Positions 51,612-60,568 are shown, counted from the first letter of the stretch. The stretch: DNA of 64,000 nt from Paenibacillus sp. FSL H7-0737 (GCF_000758545.1 NZ_CP009279.1:3534001-3598000); one strand, 5' to 3'. Notes: generated by a model not told the origin, from the letters alone. Program-made: numbers and translations.

Positions 51612-53015
51612 TTATCTTTGCAAGAAAAACTTATCCGCATTATGATAGCCGATGTTTCGAATCATCTGTTCCAGAAAATCCATATCATTAGGAATTAGAC
51701 CTTGTTCCACCCAGTTTCCAACAATCTTACATAAAATACGCCGGAAATATTCATGACGAGCATAAGACAAAAAGCTTCGAGAATCGGTAAGCATTCCAAT
51801 AAAATGGCTAATCAAACCAACGTTCGCTAAATCCTTCATTTGTTTTTCCATGCCATCAATATGGTCATTGAACCACCATCCGGAGCCAAACTGTACTTTG
51901 CCTGGGATACCCTCTTCATAGTAATTCCCCATCATCCCCGCAAGCACTGCATTATCCTTAGGATTGAGGTTAAATAGAACCGTTCTCGGCAGAGAGTCCT
52001 CTTGATCAAGAGCATCCAAGAATCTGGACAATCCTTGTGCAAAATTAGTTTCACCCACTGAATCAAAACCTGTGTCAGAGCCAATAAGCTTTTTCATTTT
52101 TGTATTATTATTGCGGATAGCGCCCATATGCAGCTGCATCACCCACTGTTTCTCCGCGTACATTTTTCCTAATGCTTTGAGCAGATAAGAACGATAATCC
52201 GTGATCTCAGCTTCGCTAAGCGTCTCTTTATTCAATCTTTTGTTAAAAATAGCAGTAACCACTTCCTCGGAAACCTCCGAATAATCCAGCTTCTGAATAT
52301 CATGGTCCGATGCGCGTCCGCCATGCTCATGGAAATAATTCACTCTTTGCTTCAAAGCATCCAGAAAATCCTCCAAAGAATCAATCGAACTTCCAGTGAT
52401 GTTTTTCAATTGATCTAACCAGGATAAAAAGGAAGCGGATTCAATATTTAGAGCGCCATCCGGTCGAAACGTCGGTGCGATAAGCGTCTCAAAAGTTTCA
52501 TCTTGATTTAAGAGATCGTGATATTCAAGTGTGGATAGCGGATCATCTGTCGTTCCAATAAATTTCACATTTGATTTTGCAATAAAACCTCTAGGTCTGT
52601 GCGTTGGCAGAAGCAGCTTCTCATTACATTCCGTCCAAATTTCATGTGCTGTTGATGGACTAAGAATTTTCTCTATCCCGAAGAACATCTTCAATTCCAG
52701 GTGTGTCCAATGATATAGAGGATTTCCTATTAAATGTGGAACCGTCTCAGCCCAAGCCTTAAACTTCTCCCAGTCATCTGCATCTCCAGTGATAAACTTT
52801 TCGCTTATACCATTCATTCGCATGGTGCGCCATTTGTAATGATCCCCCCCAAGCCAGAGTTGAGTAATATTAGCATACGGCTTGTTTTCCCAAATTTCTT
52901 GGGGATTCAGATGACAGTGAAAGTCAAAAATAGGCAATTGATTCGCACCATTTTCGAACAGTCGTATAGCTGTATCTGAATTTAACAGAAAGTGATGATC
53001 CAGAAAACTTTTCAT
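51612..53015 (-). CDS. uxaC: Glucuronate isomerase
   Basis: 467 residues, the usual UxaC size. The amidohydrolase-like fold starts with the metal motif IFDFHCHLNPQEIWENKPYA; ITQLWLGGDHYKWRTMRMNG and FGSGWWFNDHIDGMEKQM are family hallmarks. It converts D-glucuronate to D-fructuronate (and galacturonate to tagaturonate). It is the first gene of the uxaC-uidA-gndA operon behind a promoter controlled by a 57-bp palindrome. No uxuA, kdgK or kdgA is present in the window; the product fits the SDR encoded at 36142. Confidence 0.95.
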   Translation of the reverse strand: MKSFLDHHFLLNSDTAIRLFENGANQLPIFDFHCHLNPQEIWENKPYANITQLWLGGDHYKWRTMRMNGISEKFITGDADDWEKFKAWAETVPHLIGNPLYHWTHLELKMFFGIEKILSPSTAHEIWTECNEKLLLPTHRPRGFIAKSNVKFIGTTDDPLSTLEYHDLLNQDETFETLIAPTFRPDGALNIESASFLSWLDQLKNITGSSIDSLEDFLDALKQRVNYFHEHGGRASDHDIQKLDYSEVSEEVVTAIFNKRLNKETLSEAEITDYRSYLLKALGKMYAEKQWVMQLHMGAIRNNNTKMKKLIGSDTGFDSVGETNFAQGLSRFLDALDQEDSLPRTVLFNLNPKDNAVLAGMMGNYYEEGIPGKVQFGSGWWFNDHIDGMEKQMKDLANVGLISHFIGMLTDSRSFLSYARHEYFRRILCKIVGNWVEQGLIPNDMDFLEQMIRNIGYHNADKFFLQR

Positions 53016-53062
53016 ACATGATCTCCTTCCAAATTCATATTCAGGTAACTCTATTACGGGTT

Positions 53063-53164
53063 TAAATTATCCTTACAGTTAATTTGTTTAATAAACAAAT
53101 TAACTGTAAGGATAATTTATCAATTCCCTTTCGTTTTGTCAAATGTATGTTACAGCAGTATAAT
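53063..53164. promoter_or_regulatory. 57-bp perfect palindrome and divergent promoters of uxaC and the ROK gene
   Basis: A perfect palindrome spans 53063-53119 around a single central base (53091), with 28-nt arms that include TTATCCTTACAG and TTAATTTGTTTA. The uxaC promoter (minus) is TTGACA (53142-53137), 17 bp, TAAATT (53119-53114), its -10 inside the palindrome edge. The ROK promoter (plus) is TTGTCA (53136-53141), 17 bp, TATAAT (53159-53164). The two -35 boxes occupy the same bases on opposite strands. Confidence 0.88.
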
Positions 53165-53221
53165 AACTCTTGATAGGAAGAAAAAGAGCATCAGAATCAC
53201 TGCTCAAATTGGAGGATAATA

Positions 53222-54397
53222 ATGATTACCGGTGATGCTTCATACATAAAGAAGATTAATCGTTCTTTGATAATCAGAGAAATTGTTAAGAAAGGAATGA
53301 TCTCCCGGGCAGATCTATCCAAAGCTGTAGCACTAACAAGAGCAACTATCTCTGTTCAAGTAGCTGATCTGTTAGAAGATGAATTGGTTGTAGAAACACA
53401 GCTTGAACATAATGCTGTTGGACGCAAGCCAATTATGCTCTCTTTAAATGCTGACGCGGGTTATGCCCTCGGTATTGATCTAGATTATGGGCAAATATCC
53501 TTTGCGCTTACAGATCTTCTAGGACGCCCTGTATTTTCTAACATCGTTAAGCTTGAAACCACTGACTATTCCGAGATTCTTGCACTGCTAATCAAACATA
53601 TCATCACATACAAAAAAAATTACACAAATAGTCGATATGGCATTATTGGTATTGTGATCGCCATTCACGGCCTCGTCTCGAATCAAGAGGTGATTCATTA
53701 TGTGCCTCGTTTGGGATGGAATGATGTAAATCTGAAAGCAGATCTAGAAAACGCACTTAACCTTGAAATTCATCTTGAGAATAACTCGAATCTCAGTTCT
53801 TTTGCCGAAAGAGTCTATGTCCATCATGATACGGATAATCTTTTATCAGCTACATTTCATTCAGGTATAGGCTTAGGAATGATTATTAACAACAAATTCT
53901 TTCGTGGACATGACGGGTTTGCAGGAGAAATTGGGCATATGATTGTGGTGCCGGGCGGAAGACCGTGTAAATGCGGAAATAAAGGGTGCTGGGAGAAATA
54001 TGCCTCTGAATCTAATATTATGGAGGTTTTGTCCGAAAGAAAGAAAACCCCTAATATTACCTATGAACAAATTCAGGAGTGGATTGACCAAGGTGATGCG
54101 GAAGTCACTGAGATCATGGATGAATTTATCTACTATCTCTCCATTGGCTTAAATAATATGATCAATATTTATAATCCAGACGTTATCGTAATAGATAGTG
54201 AATTGTTACGGATCTATCCAGACTCTATTTATAAAATCAAACAAAATTTGAATTCACAAATTAGCCATTACCGTGAATTGTTAATCTCTACGCTTGGCAA
54301 AAACTCATCCATTCTAGGAGCTTGCGCTCTGGCCATTCAGTATTTCCTAGATGTACCTGTGCTAAATCTGCCAAACGCAATGGAAGCTTCAGAGTAA
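53222..54397 (+). CDS. ROK-family transcriptional regulator (XylR/NagC type) 2
   Basis: 391 residues, a paralogue of the regulator at 38370. Winged helix GMISRADLSKAVALTRATIS with wing NAVGRKP; ROK domain with CKCGNKGCWEKYAS and GFAGEIGHM. It is divergent from uxaC-uidA-gndA. Its target is probably the palindrome at 53063-53119 and the related ones at 48225 and 46506, so it would control the three glucuronide transcription units together. Glucuronate or fructuronate is the natural inducer candidate. AATTGGAGG precedes the ATG. Confidence 0.92.
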   Translation: MITGDASYIKKINRSLIIREIVKKGMISRADLSKAVALTRATISVQVADLLEDELVVETQLEHNAVGRKPIMLSLNADAGYALGIDLDYGQISFALTDLLGRPVFSNIVKLETTDYSEILALLIKHIITYKKNYTNSRYGIIGIVIAIHGLVSNQEVIHYVPRLGWNDVNLKADLENALNLEIHLENNSNLSSFAERVYVHHDTDNLLSATFHSGIGLGMIINNKFFRGHDGFAGEIGHMIVVPGGRPCKCGNKGCWEKYASESNIMEVLSERKKTPNITYEQIQEWIDQGDAEVTEIMDEFIYYLSIGLNNMINIYNPDVIVIDSELLRIYPDSIYKIKQNLNSQISHYRELLISTLGKNSSILGACALAIQYFLDVPVLNLPNAMEASE

Positions 54398-54481
54398 ATT
54401 GCAGCATACTAATTTCTCTGAAGACTATACATCTATGGAGTGAATGGTAAATACGGTGAATATTTGGACTTCCGGCCGCTG

Positions 54482-54536
54482 TTGTCTCCAGATTTCTTGA
54501 ATTATACCGCTGTGAGCGGATGAAATCCGGAGACAA
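54482..54536. repeat. Intergenic inverted-repeat element
   Basis: TTGTCTCCAGATTTC (54482-54496) and GAAATCCGGAGACAA (54522-54536) pair with one mismatch around a 25-nt loop. A GC-richer flank (GGCGATCGCTATCGCGCC, 54538-54555) follows. The element differs from its AT-rich surroundings and looks like a dispersed REP/MITE-type sequence; copies elsewhere cannot be checked here. Confidence 0.5.
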
Positions 54537-54665
54537 AGGCGATCGCTATCGCGCCTACAGTTCCAAATCCCCCCTTCGCTACGCTCTCCTTTAATGTTTT
54601 TTAAATTCAAATAATGCAAGCCTTTTCGTAGAAGATCACTTAATTAAAGAAGCCTAAATCAGTTT

Positions 54666-55088
54666 TCAGCTTCTTGTTAGAGCTACTCTTCTTATACTCT
54701 CTTTTGTCCAAGGAGGAGCTTGAGGATGATTCATTATTTCCTCGTAGGTCATCCAATGTACGGCTTCAACCTCATCAGGACTCTTGTTATATGCTGTACC
54801 ACTGTCATATTCGCATAGGAAGACCATATTTATAACGTTGCATCCAGCATCTGTCACAAAGGAGGAACTGAATACAAAAGTAACAGCATCTTTTATCTCG
54901 ATGCCAACTTCCTCATAAAGTTCTCGTTTTACAGTCCGTTCTATGATATCGACTGTGCTTCCTTCAACGTCTACTTTCCCTCCTACAAGAGACAGAGTAC
55001 CACCTGCATGTTCTTCTTTGATACTTCGTGTAATAACAAGCCATTTGTCATCCCTACAGATTGCACTTTCTACGTTTACTATGAACAC
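54666..55088 (-). CDS. NUDIX hydrolase
   Basis: 140 residues. The Nudix box is GGKVDVEGSTVDIIERTVKR then ELYEEVGIEI, with the RELxEEVG core intact; the stretch between the first Glu and RE is about five residues longer than the classical GX5EX7REUXEEXGU pattern. Hydrolyses a nucleoside diphosphate linked to an unknown group. The start is GTG after GGGAGT. It is a stand-alone gene between the inverted-repeat element and the melA terminator. The remaining intergenic sequence (55089-55329) shows no gene. Confidence 0.85.
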   Translation of the reverse strand: MFIVNVESAICRDDKWLVITRSIKEEHAGGTLSLVGGKVDVEGSTVDIIERTVKRELYEEVGIEIKDAVTFVFSSSFVTDAGCNVINMVFLCEYDSGTAYNKSPDEVEAVHWMTYEEIMNHPQAPPWTKESIRRVALTRS

Positions 55089-55329
55089 GCTTTCTTACTC
55101 CCTTCTAATTGAGCAACTAATTAACTATTCCACTCGTTTAAATTATTGGACTACCCTTTTGTATTCGACACCCGCTAGCTTCAACCCTCCGCTGATCCTT
55201 ATGGACCCAAATAACACTATAAGTACAATTATCGTCATTTGAGCATGGCTTCAAGGGTTAACTGGGTCCAATTGCGAGTGGTTTCGTTCGCGGAGCGTCC
55301 ATCGAAGCGCAAAGGTTGATCATGCTCAC

Positions 55330-55376
55330 AAAAAGAAAAACTGTCCCAAGCAGCCATTTCGTGGCTTTTTGGGACA
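55330..55376 (-). terminator. Terminator of melA
   Basis: On the minus strand, TGTCCCAA + AGCCA pair with TGGCT + TTGGGACA (55342-55376) and run into TTTTTCTTTTT. Confidence 0.8.
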
Positions 55377-55416
55377 ATTCCATATTTATATATCTGCCAT
55401 TTAGGTTTAGACCGAA

Positions 55417-56715
55417 TTATTTATACGCGGGCAACCAATCTCCATGGGCTGTGATCAGCTCATCACACATATTCGTAATGTCATCCATCGACAGTTCGGC
55501 GGCAGTGTGCGGATCGAGCATAGCTGCGTGATAAATATGCTCTCTCTTATGAGTAATCGCTGCTTCGATTGTTAACAATTGTGTATTAATGTTCGTACGA
55601 TTCAGTGCGGCACACTGCGGAGGCAGATCTCCAACAAAGGTTGGAGTGACGCCACTACGGTCTACAAGGCACGGAACTTCAACACATGCTTCTTTCGGAA
55701 GATTGGTGATAAGACCTGTATTCATAACATTACCACCAATTTTGAAAGGTACATTCGTTTCGATGGCTTCCATAATGTAGGACGCATATTCATGCGAACG
55801 TTCATGTACAAGCTCTTTGTTATTTACTAATTCTTCACGCATCTTCTGCCACCGTTCAATTTGTTCTACACAGCGGCGTGGGTACTCGTCGAGTGGAATT
55901 TGAAAGCGTTCGATGAGCTCAGGATAATTACGTTTGATAAAATAAGGATGATATTCTGCGTTATGTTCTGAAGACTCCGTAATGTAGTATCCAAATTTAA
56001 GCATCATTTCATAACGAACCATGTCCCCGTGATGTTCTTTCTGCTTCTCAGCAGCGCGGCGTTTGATTTCTGGATATAAGTCCTCTCCGTCCTTCGTAAC
56101 CTCGAGTAGCCAAGCCATATGGTTAATACCGGCAATCTTAGCCTGTACACCTGTCTGATCCATTCCCAGATGCTCGAATAAGCCTGGAATACAATGCTGT
56201 ACGCTATGACATAATCCAACGGTCTTCACATCACCATAAGTGTTCATCACATTCGTCAATACGGCCATTGGATTCGTATAGTTCATAAAGAGCGCATCTG
56301 GACAAACCTCTCTCACATCTGCAGCAAAATCAAGCATGACAGGAATCGTACGTAAGTTGCGGAAAATGCCACCGATACCAACCGTGTCCGCAATCGTTTG
56401 ACGCAAACCATATTTCTTCGGAATTTCAAAGTCTGTAATGGTACAAGGATCATAACCCCCGACCTGAATCGCATTAATCACATATTTAGCTCCACGTAAA
56501 GCTTCCTTACGATCCGTATAGGATTTCACGATACAAGTACTGCCACTACTTGCTTTTATATTACTCAGCATATTCTCGGAATCTTTTAGGCGCTGAAGAT
56601 CAATATCATATAGGGCAAGCTCAAAGCCTTGAAGGGCTGGAGTTCTCATGCAATCTCCTAAAACGTTCTTTGCAAATACAGTACTACCCGCTCCGATAAA
56701 TGTAATTTTGGACAT
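55417..56715 (-). CDS. melA: GH4 alpha-galactosidase (MelA-like)
   Basis: 432 residues, NAD+- and Mn2+-dependent GH4 enzyme. N-terminal Rossmann loop FIGAGSTVFAKNVLGD; NAIQVGGYDP and NYTNPMAVLTNVMN are family motifs. The metal-ligand motif is CHSV (GLCHSVQH), the form I associate with alpha-galactosidases; CHGF and CHEV mark other GH4 groups, so alpha-glucuronidase is less likely. AGGAGG precedes the ATG. It is monocistronic and divergent from a MelR/RafR-like AraC regulator, with a cre-type site in between. Confidence 0.88.
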   Translation of the reverse strand: MSKITFIGAGSTVFAKNVLGDCMRTPALQGFELALYDIDLQRLKDSENMLSNIKASSGSTCIVKSYTDRKEALRGAKYVINAIQVGGYDPCTITDFEIPKKYGLRQTIADTVGIGGIFRNLRTIPVMLDFAADVREVCPDALFMNYTNPMAVLTNVMNTYGDVKTVGLCHSVQHCIPGLFEHLGMDQTGVQAKIAGINHMAWLLEVTKDGEDLYPEIKRRAAEKQKEHHGDMVRYEMMLKFGYYITESSEHNAEYHPYFIKRNYPELIERFQIPLDEYPRRCVEQIERWQKMREELVNNKELVHERSHEYASYIMEAIETNVPFKIGGNVMNTGLITNLPKEACVEVPCLVDRSGVTPTFVGDLPPQCAALNRTNINTQLLTIEAAITHKREHIYHAAMLDPHTAAELSMDDITNMCDELITAHGDWLPAYK

Positions 56716-56850
56716 GTGAAATATTCCTCCTTAAATAGTGAGTTCTACGGTCACGACATCGCTAACGACTCAGAAAACCTCGATGAATTTTCCTTATAAA
56801 CACTAGAATGTCAGAGGGTATCCGTCTCTCTCTTCACTATTCACTATAAA

Positions 56851-56930
56851 TGAGAGCGGTCTCAATGAGTATGGATAAATACAATTCATATATGGATATT
56901 TGTTGCATTTAAGTGGCCTGTCCTATAATC
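56851..56930. promoter_or_regulatory. cre site and AraC promoter between melA and its regulator
   Basis: TGAGAGCGGTCTCA (56851-56864) matches the CcpA consensus TGWAANCGNTNWCA at 13 of 14 positions. TTGTTG (56901-56906), 18 bp, TATAAT (56925-56930) would drive the AraC gene. Catabolite repression of melA is the likely outcome. Confidence 0.65.
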
Positions 56931-56969
56931 TAAATGTAATTCAAATCACGTATAGGAGGTCATAAGCAA

Positions 56970-57833
56970 ATGGCTTCAGAGCATTATCATTTCACAGCAG
57001 GGTTTAATCTTGCTCCTGATGAAATCGACCTAACTGTATTGTTCAGCGGAGAAGGTAAACCGGTCCCGGGACATAAGATGGGGCCTTCTGTTCACGATTA
57101 CTACCTTATACATACCGTAATGGATGGAAAGGGTGTGTTTCAGAGTGGAAGTAACTCTCATATATGTGGTACGGGAGATACCTTTGTCATTTTCCCAGGG
57201 GCATTATTCAGCTATCAGGCAGACATGGAACAGCCTTGGACTTATGCATGGGTAGCCTTGCAAGGAGAAGCCGTTCAGCAGCTATTTAAAGAAGTGGGGA
57301 TTACACCGGACAAGCCGTTAATACACTTAGATAACCTTATAGAGATACATAACTTGTATGAACATATTCGTTTTTCCTTTCAGCAATCTGCTTATCCAAG
57401 GTTGGAAAGTTTGGAGGCTTCTGGGTGGCTGCGCCTTCTGGTGCACAAATTCGGCCTTGCGAACATAGGTTCACTCACCCCTAAATCCGCACAATTACCG
57501 GATGTTATCGACCGCCAGATCAATCAAGCGATCCGCTGGATCTCTCTCCAATTTCATCAACAGATCAGTATCGACCACATGGCATCCTCTCTTGGTTATC
57601 ATAGGGCACACCTCTCTAAGGCCTTTAAGCAAAAGATCGGAATGTCACCCAAGCAATATTTGTTAAAGGTTCGCATGGATAAAGCAAAGGAACTGCTTGG
57701 AGGAACGCTCACCATCGACCAGGTATCCTCTTCGGTCGGTTTCAATGATGCGTTATATTTCTCCAAGCAATTCCGTAAGTGGAGCGGTATGTCCCCCAGT
57801 GAATATCGAAGCCATCTTCGATCTGGCACATGA
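56970..57833 (+). CDS. AraC-family regulator with cupin sensor (MelR/RafR-like)
   Basis: 287 residues. The N-terminal AraC-type cupin (about 20-165: HDYYLIHTVMDGKGVFQSGS, GDTFVIFPGALFSYQADMEQ, PWTYAWVALQG) binds the inducer sugar. The C-terminal helix-turn-helix pair (QISIDHMASSLGYHRAHLSK, TIDQVSSSVGFNDALYFSKQ, GMSPSEYRSH) binds DNA. GGAGGTC precedes the ATG. Divergent from melA, so it is the probable activator of the alpha-galactosidase in response to melibiose- or raffinose-type sugars. Confidence 0.92.
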   Translation: MASEHYHFTAGFNLAPDEIDLTVLFSGEGKPVPGHKMGPSVHDYYLIHTVMDGKGVFQSGSNSHICGTGDTFVIFPGALFSYQADMEQPWTYAWVALQGEAVQQLFKEVGITPDKPLIHLDNLIEIHNLYEHIRFSFQQSAYPRLESLEASGWLRLLVHKFGLANIGSLTPKSAQLPDVIDRQINQAIRWISLQFHQQISIDHMASSLGYHRAHLSKAFKQKIGMSPKQYLLKVRMDKAKELLGGTLTIDQVSSSVGFNDALYFSKQFRKWSGMSPSEYRSHLRSGT

Positions 57834-57844
57834 TTGCTTATGGG

Positions 57845-58369
57845 TTATTTCATGGCTTTTGATAAAATCGAGGTGACAAACGCTGTCTTTCCTTCACAGT
57901 AAGCATCCATATCGTAACGATGTTGTTCCGCCAAATGCTGTTTGACTTCTGCATATGCTTGGCGCGCTACCGCATTTGAACGGAGATAGTCTCTAAAAGC
58001 GATATGCTCCAAATACCCTTTTCCATCCTTAGGGCATACATACAGATGATATTGCATGAATTCGTCCGCTTGACGTCTTTTGAAGGCTTCCCTGCCCTCG
58101 ATTCCCAAGTTCCCTTGATGTTCATAACCATACTGTTGTAAACGTTCTATGATTTTTGGGAGTACATCGTTGCTATCCATTACAAGATCAAGATCTATGA
58201 TGGGTTTAGCAGCGAGTCCTTCAATGGAAGTACTCCCCACATGCTCTATCGTAATAATGAGGTCGCCAACATAAGATAACAACTGTTCTTTTATTCTATC
58301 GAATTCTAACTTCCACTCTGGATCATAAGGGACAACTTCTACGACTTTCGTCTTCTGAGCGATGCTCAT
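57845..58369 (-). CDS. GrpB-family (UPF0157) nucleotidyltransferase-fold protein
   Basis: 174 residues with the signature VVPYDPEWKLEFDRIKEQL, EHVGSTSIEGLAAKPIIDLD and FRDYLRSN. The GSTS / DLDL pattern is that of a nucleotidyltransferase fold. Members are often adjacent to or fused with dephospho-CoA kinase or GNAT domains; function is not established. Its start overlaps the MFS gene by 4 nt, so the two are co-translated. Confidence 0.88.
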   Translation of the reverse strand: MSIAQKTKVVEVVPYDPEWKLEFDRIKEQLLSYVGDLIITIEHVGSTSIEGLAAKPIIDLDLVMDSNDVLPKIIERLQQYGYEHQGNLGIEGREAFKRRQADEFMQYHLYVCPKDGKGYLEHIAFRDYLRSNAVARQAYAEVKQHLAEQHRYDMDAYCEGKTAFVTSILSKAMK

Positions 58370-59589
58370 GCACCTCCTGCGATGAATGTCTTCTTCTCAA
58401 TTCCTCTATAGACTATCCATATACATATAGCGGCCACAATTAGCATTCCACCCATCAGACAGACGCCATTCCAGCCCCAATGCTGCCATGCAAAGCTTCC
58501 AAGTGTTGATCCAATAGCTCCACCTGTAAAAGTGCTAACCATAAACACCGTATTTATTCGGCTGCGCGCCGCCGGCTCAAGTGCATAGATCCGTGTTTGG
58601 TTACTAACCTGTGACCCTTGTACTCCAAGATCCAGGATAATAACACCGGCAATCAGGCTCCAAATTGTAAATCCAGCTAAACCGAAGAATCCATAAGCAA
58701 TCAATGTCAGCAATAGTAGTATACCTACTATCTTTTTCGGTGCGATCCTATCAGCTAACCTACCGATAAATGGAGCACCCGCAGCACCTGCTACACCGAT
58801 CAATCCAAACAAGCCTGTGATAGAGCTACTATAGTGGTAAGGTTCACCTTCTAGAAAGAAAGCCAGTGAAGTCCAGAACACGCTGAAGCCACCAAACATA
58901 CAAGCACCAATCAATGATGCTTCACGAAGCGTCGAATATCTGCGAATCAAATTCCCCATTGATTTCAGTAGATCTGTATAGGATGAATTATTTTCTGGTT
59001 TCGTCTTTGGAATTAGTTGGTATAAGATAAGGGATAACAATAGCATTATAGCTGCGGCAATCCAGTACATGGCTCTCCAGCCGAACATATCTCCTATAAT
59101 TCCAGATATTGTTCTTGCAAGCAAAATACCAAAAAACAGCCCGCTCATTACTGTTCCAATAACCTTTCCTCTTTCTTCTGGCAAAGCGAGCTCCGCCGAG
59201 AGAGGAATGATAACCTGCGGCACGACCGTAGTAATGCCAATAGCAAAGCTGGCGATATACATCCAAATAAGGTTCTGAGCTGTAGCGAAACCAACAAGTG
59301 ATAGTGATACAGCAATAAGAAGTCCGGATATTAGTGTTCTTCGTTCACGGATGTCGCCCAACGGAACAAAGAATAACATCCCAAGCGCATAACCGATCTG
59401 AGTAAGCATCGATACATATCCTACTGCGTTAGAGGATGCATGGAATGTTCGTCCTATATCGGCCAAAAGGGGCTGATTGTAATACATATTTGCGACGCTT
59501 AATCCTGATGCAATGGCTAAAATAAGTATGAATTGCTTAGTTAGGCCTCCTCCTACACGAACTGCAGCGGGTGTGATAGATTGTGTCAT
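58366..59589 (-). CDS. MFS transporter (drug/sugar efflux type)
   Basis: 407 residues with twelve predicted helices. GYALGMLFFVPLGDIRERRT carries the motif-A region of the DHA1 group, and MYYNQPLLADIGRTF is typical of the YgaY/AraJ-like branch. It is a proton-coupled exporter with no assignable substrate. It is the first gene of a two-gene operon with GrpB. Confidence 0.88.
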   Translation of the reverse strand: MTQSITPAAVRVGGGLTKQFILILAIASGLSVANMYYNQPLLADIGRTFHASSNAVGYVSMLTQIGYALGMLFFVPLGDIRERRTLISGLLIAVSLSLVGFATAQNLIWMYIASFAIGITTVVPQVIIPLSAELALPEERGKVIGTVMSGLFFGILLARTISGIIGDMFGWRAMYWIAAAIMLLLSLILYQLIPKTKPENNSSYTDLLKSMGNLIRRYSTLREASLIGACMFGGFSVFWTSLAFFLEGEPYHYSSSITGLFGLIGVAGAAGAPFIGRLADRIAPKKIVGILLLLTLIAYGFFGLAGFTIWSLIAGVIILDLGVQGSQVSNQTRIYALEPAARSRINTVFMVSTFTGGAIGSTLGSFAWQHWGWNGVCLMGGMLIVAAICIWIVYRGIEKKTFIAGGA

Positions 59590-59764
59590 GAAATTCTGTG
59601 CCTCCGATTACGTATGCTGCATAAACAGCAAGCTTTATTTTCCTAATACATTATAGCAGTCACTGTCAAGCTGACGTATTTCTGCGATATAATAATTATC
59701 CTAAATACAATGATCTGCATAAGTGCAATTTATATTGAAATATATTGAGCGGGGAGTAAATAAC

Positions 59765-60544
59765 ATGCACCAGAATGACCGAATTATAACCAGATTGCGC
59801 AAAGAACCGTTAAAGAATGTCAGTTTATTAAAAATGCTAACCTCATTCCATGAAGTCATGGAGTCTCATCTTGTGGAGCAAGGAAATCAATGGGGTGTTT
59901 TATTGCTTCTTCCTGCTTCAGCGTACGCATATGATCATAGAGTATATCCTCAAGCGGATTACATCGTATTTATGGATTACAGCAGCCCAGATGTATTTCC
60001 GGCTCTGTTTCAATTCCTGCCTCCGCAAGCAAATTTTGTTTTTAAACTGCAAGACCTGAACTATAAAAAGGCATTATCATCACATTTTTCAATGGAGAAA
60101 GTCCGGGGGTTCTACTCATACAGTACAGCTGAGGGACAAATCTATCCGAAGGACGAAGATGTTGTTATCAGTCATGTGGTTGACGACAGATTAATTCCGC
60201 TGTGGGCCGCTAATCATTACACGAAAGACGAAATAGAAGACTATTTTCAAAACGGGGCTTTTTCCGTGTCAATTTTCCTAGACGACAATCCGGTCAGTAC
60301 CTGCTTAGCGTTCCGTAATGAAGAAACCATCTGGGAAATCGGCGCTGTACATACTTTAGAATCCTCTCAAAGAAACGGGTATGCGAAAAAGGTGGTCCAA
60401 ACCGCCATACAAGAAACGTTAGAACGAGGGTTTATTCCACGCTATCATGTGCTTGAAACAAATCAAGCTTCCATTAGACTAGCTGAATCTATTGGACTCG
60501 TTCCTTGTGTACAGCTTGAACACTGGATTAACTACAGCCAATAA
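59765..60544 (+). CDS. GNAT-family N-acetyltransferase (FR47-like)
   Basis: About 259 residues. The C-terminal half is the acetyltransferase domain: EIGAVHTLESSQRNGYAKKV is beta4 with the acetyl-CoA pyrophosphate loop (Q/RxxGxA as QRNGYA), and VLETNQASIRLAESIGLVPC is the usual end. The N-terminal 120 residues have no domain match. The frame opens at a GTG at 59723, but GGGGAG before ATG 59765 is better. It is the first of two plus-strand genes; acceptor unknown. Confidence 0.85.
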   Translation: MHQNDRIITRLRKEPLKNVSLLKMLTSFHEVMESHLVEQGNQWGVLLLLPASAYAYDHRVYPQADYIVFMDYSSPDVFPALFQFLPPQANFVFKLQDLNYKKALSSHFSMEKVRGFYSYSTAEGQIYPKDEDVVISHVVDDRLIPLWAANHYTKDEIEDYFQNGAFSVSIFLDDNPVSTCLAFRNEETIWEIGAVHTLESSQRNGYAKKVVQTAIQETLERGFIPRYHVLETNQASIRLAESIGLVPCVQLEHWINYSQ

Positions 60545-60568
60545 CACGTTTGATAGGAGGTGATATGC

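Noticed and set aside
51612..53015. Possible classical uxaC-uxuA-kdg pathway
   Set aside because: No mannonate dehydratase, KDG kinase or KDPG aldolase occurs anywhere in the window; they could exist elsewhere in the genome.
55417..56715. GH4 enzyme as an alpha-glucuronidase belonging to the uronate pathway
   Set aside because: The metal motif is CHSV, which fits alpha-galactosidases, and the regulator is of MelR type.
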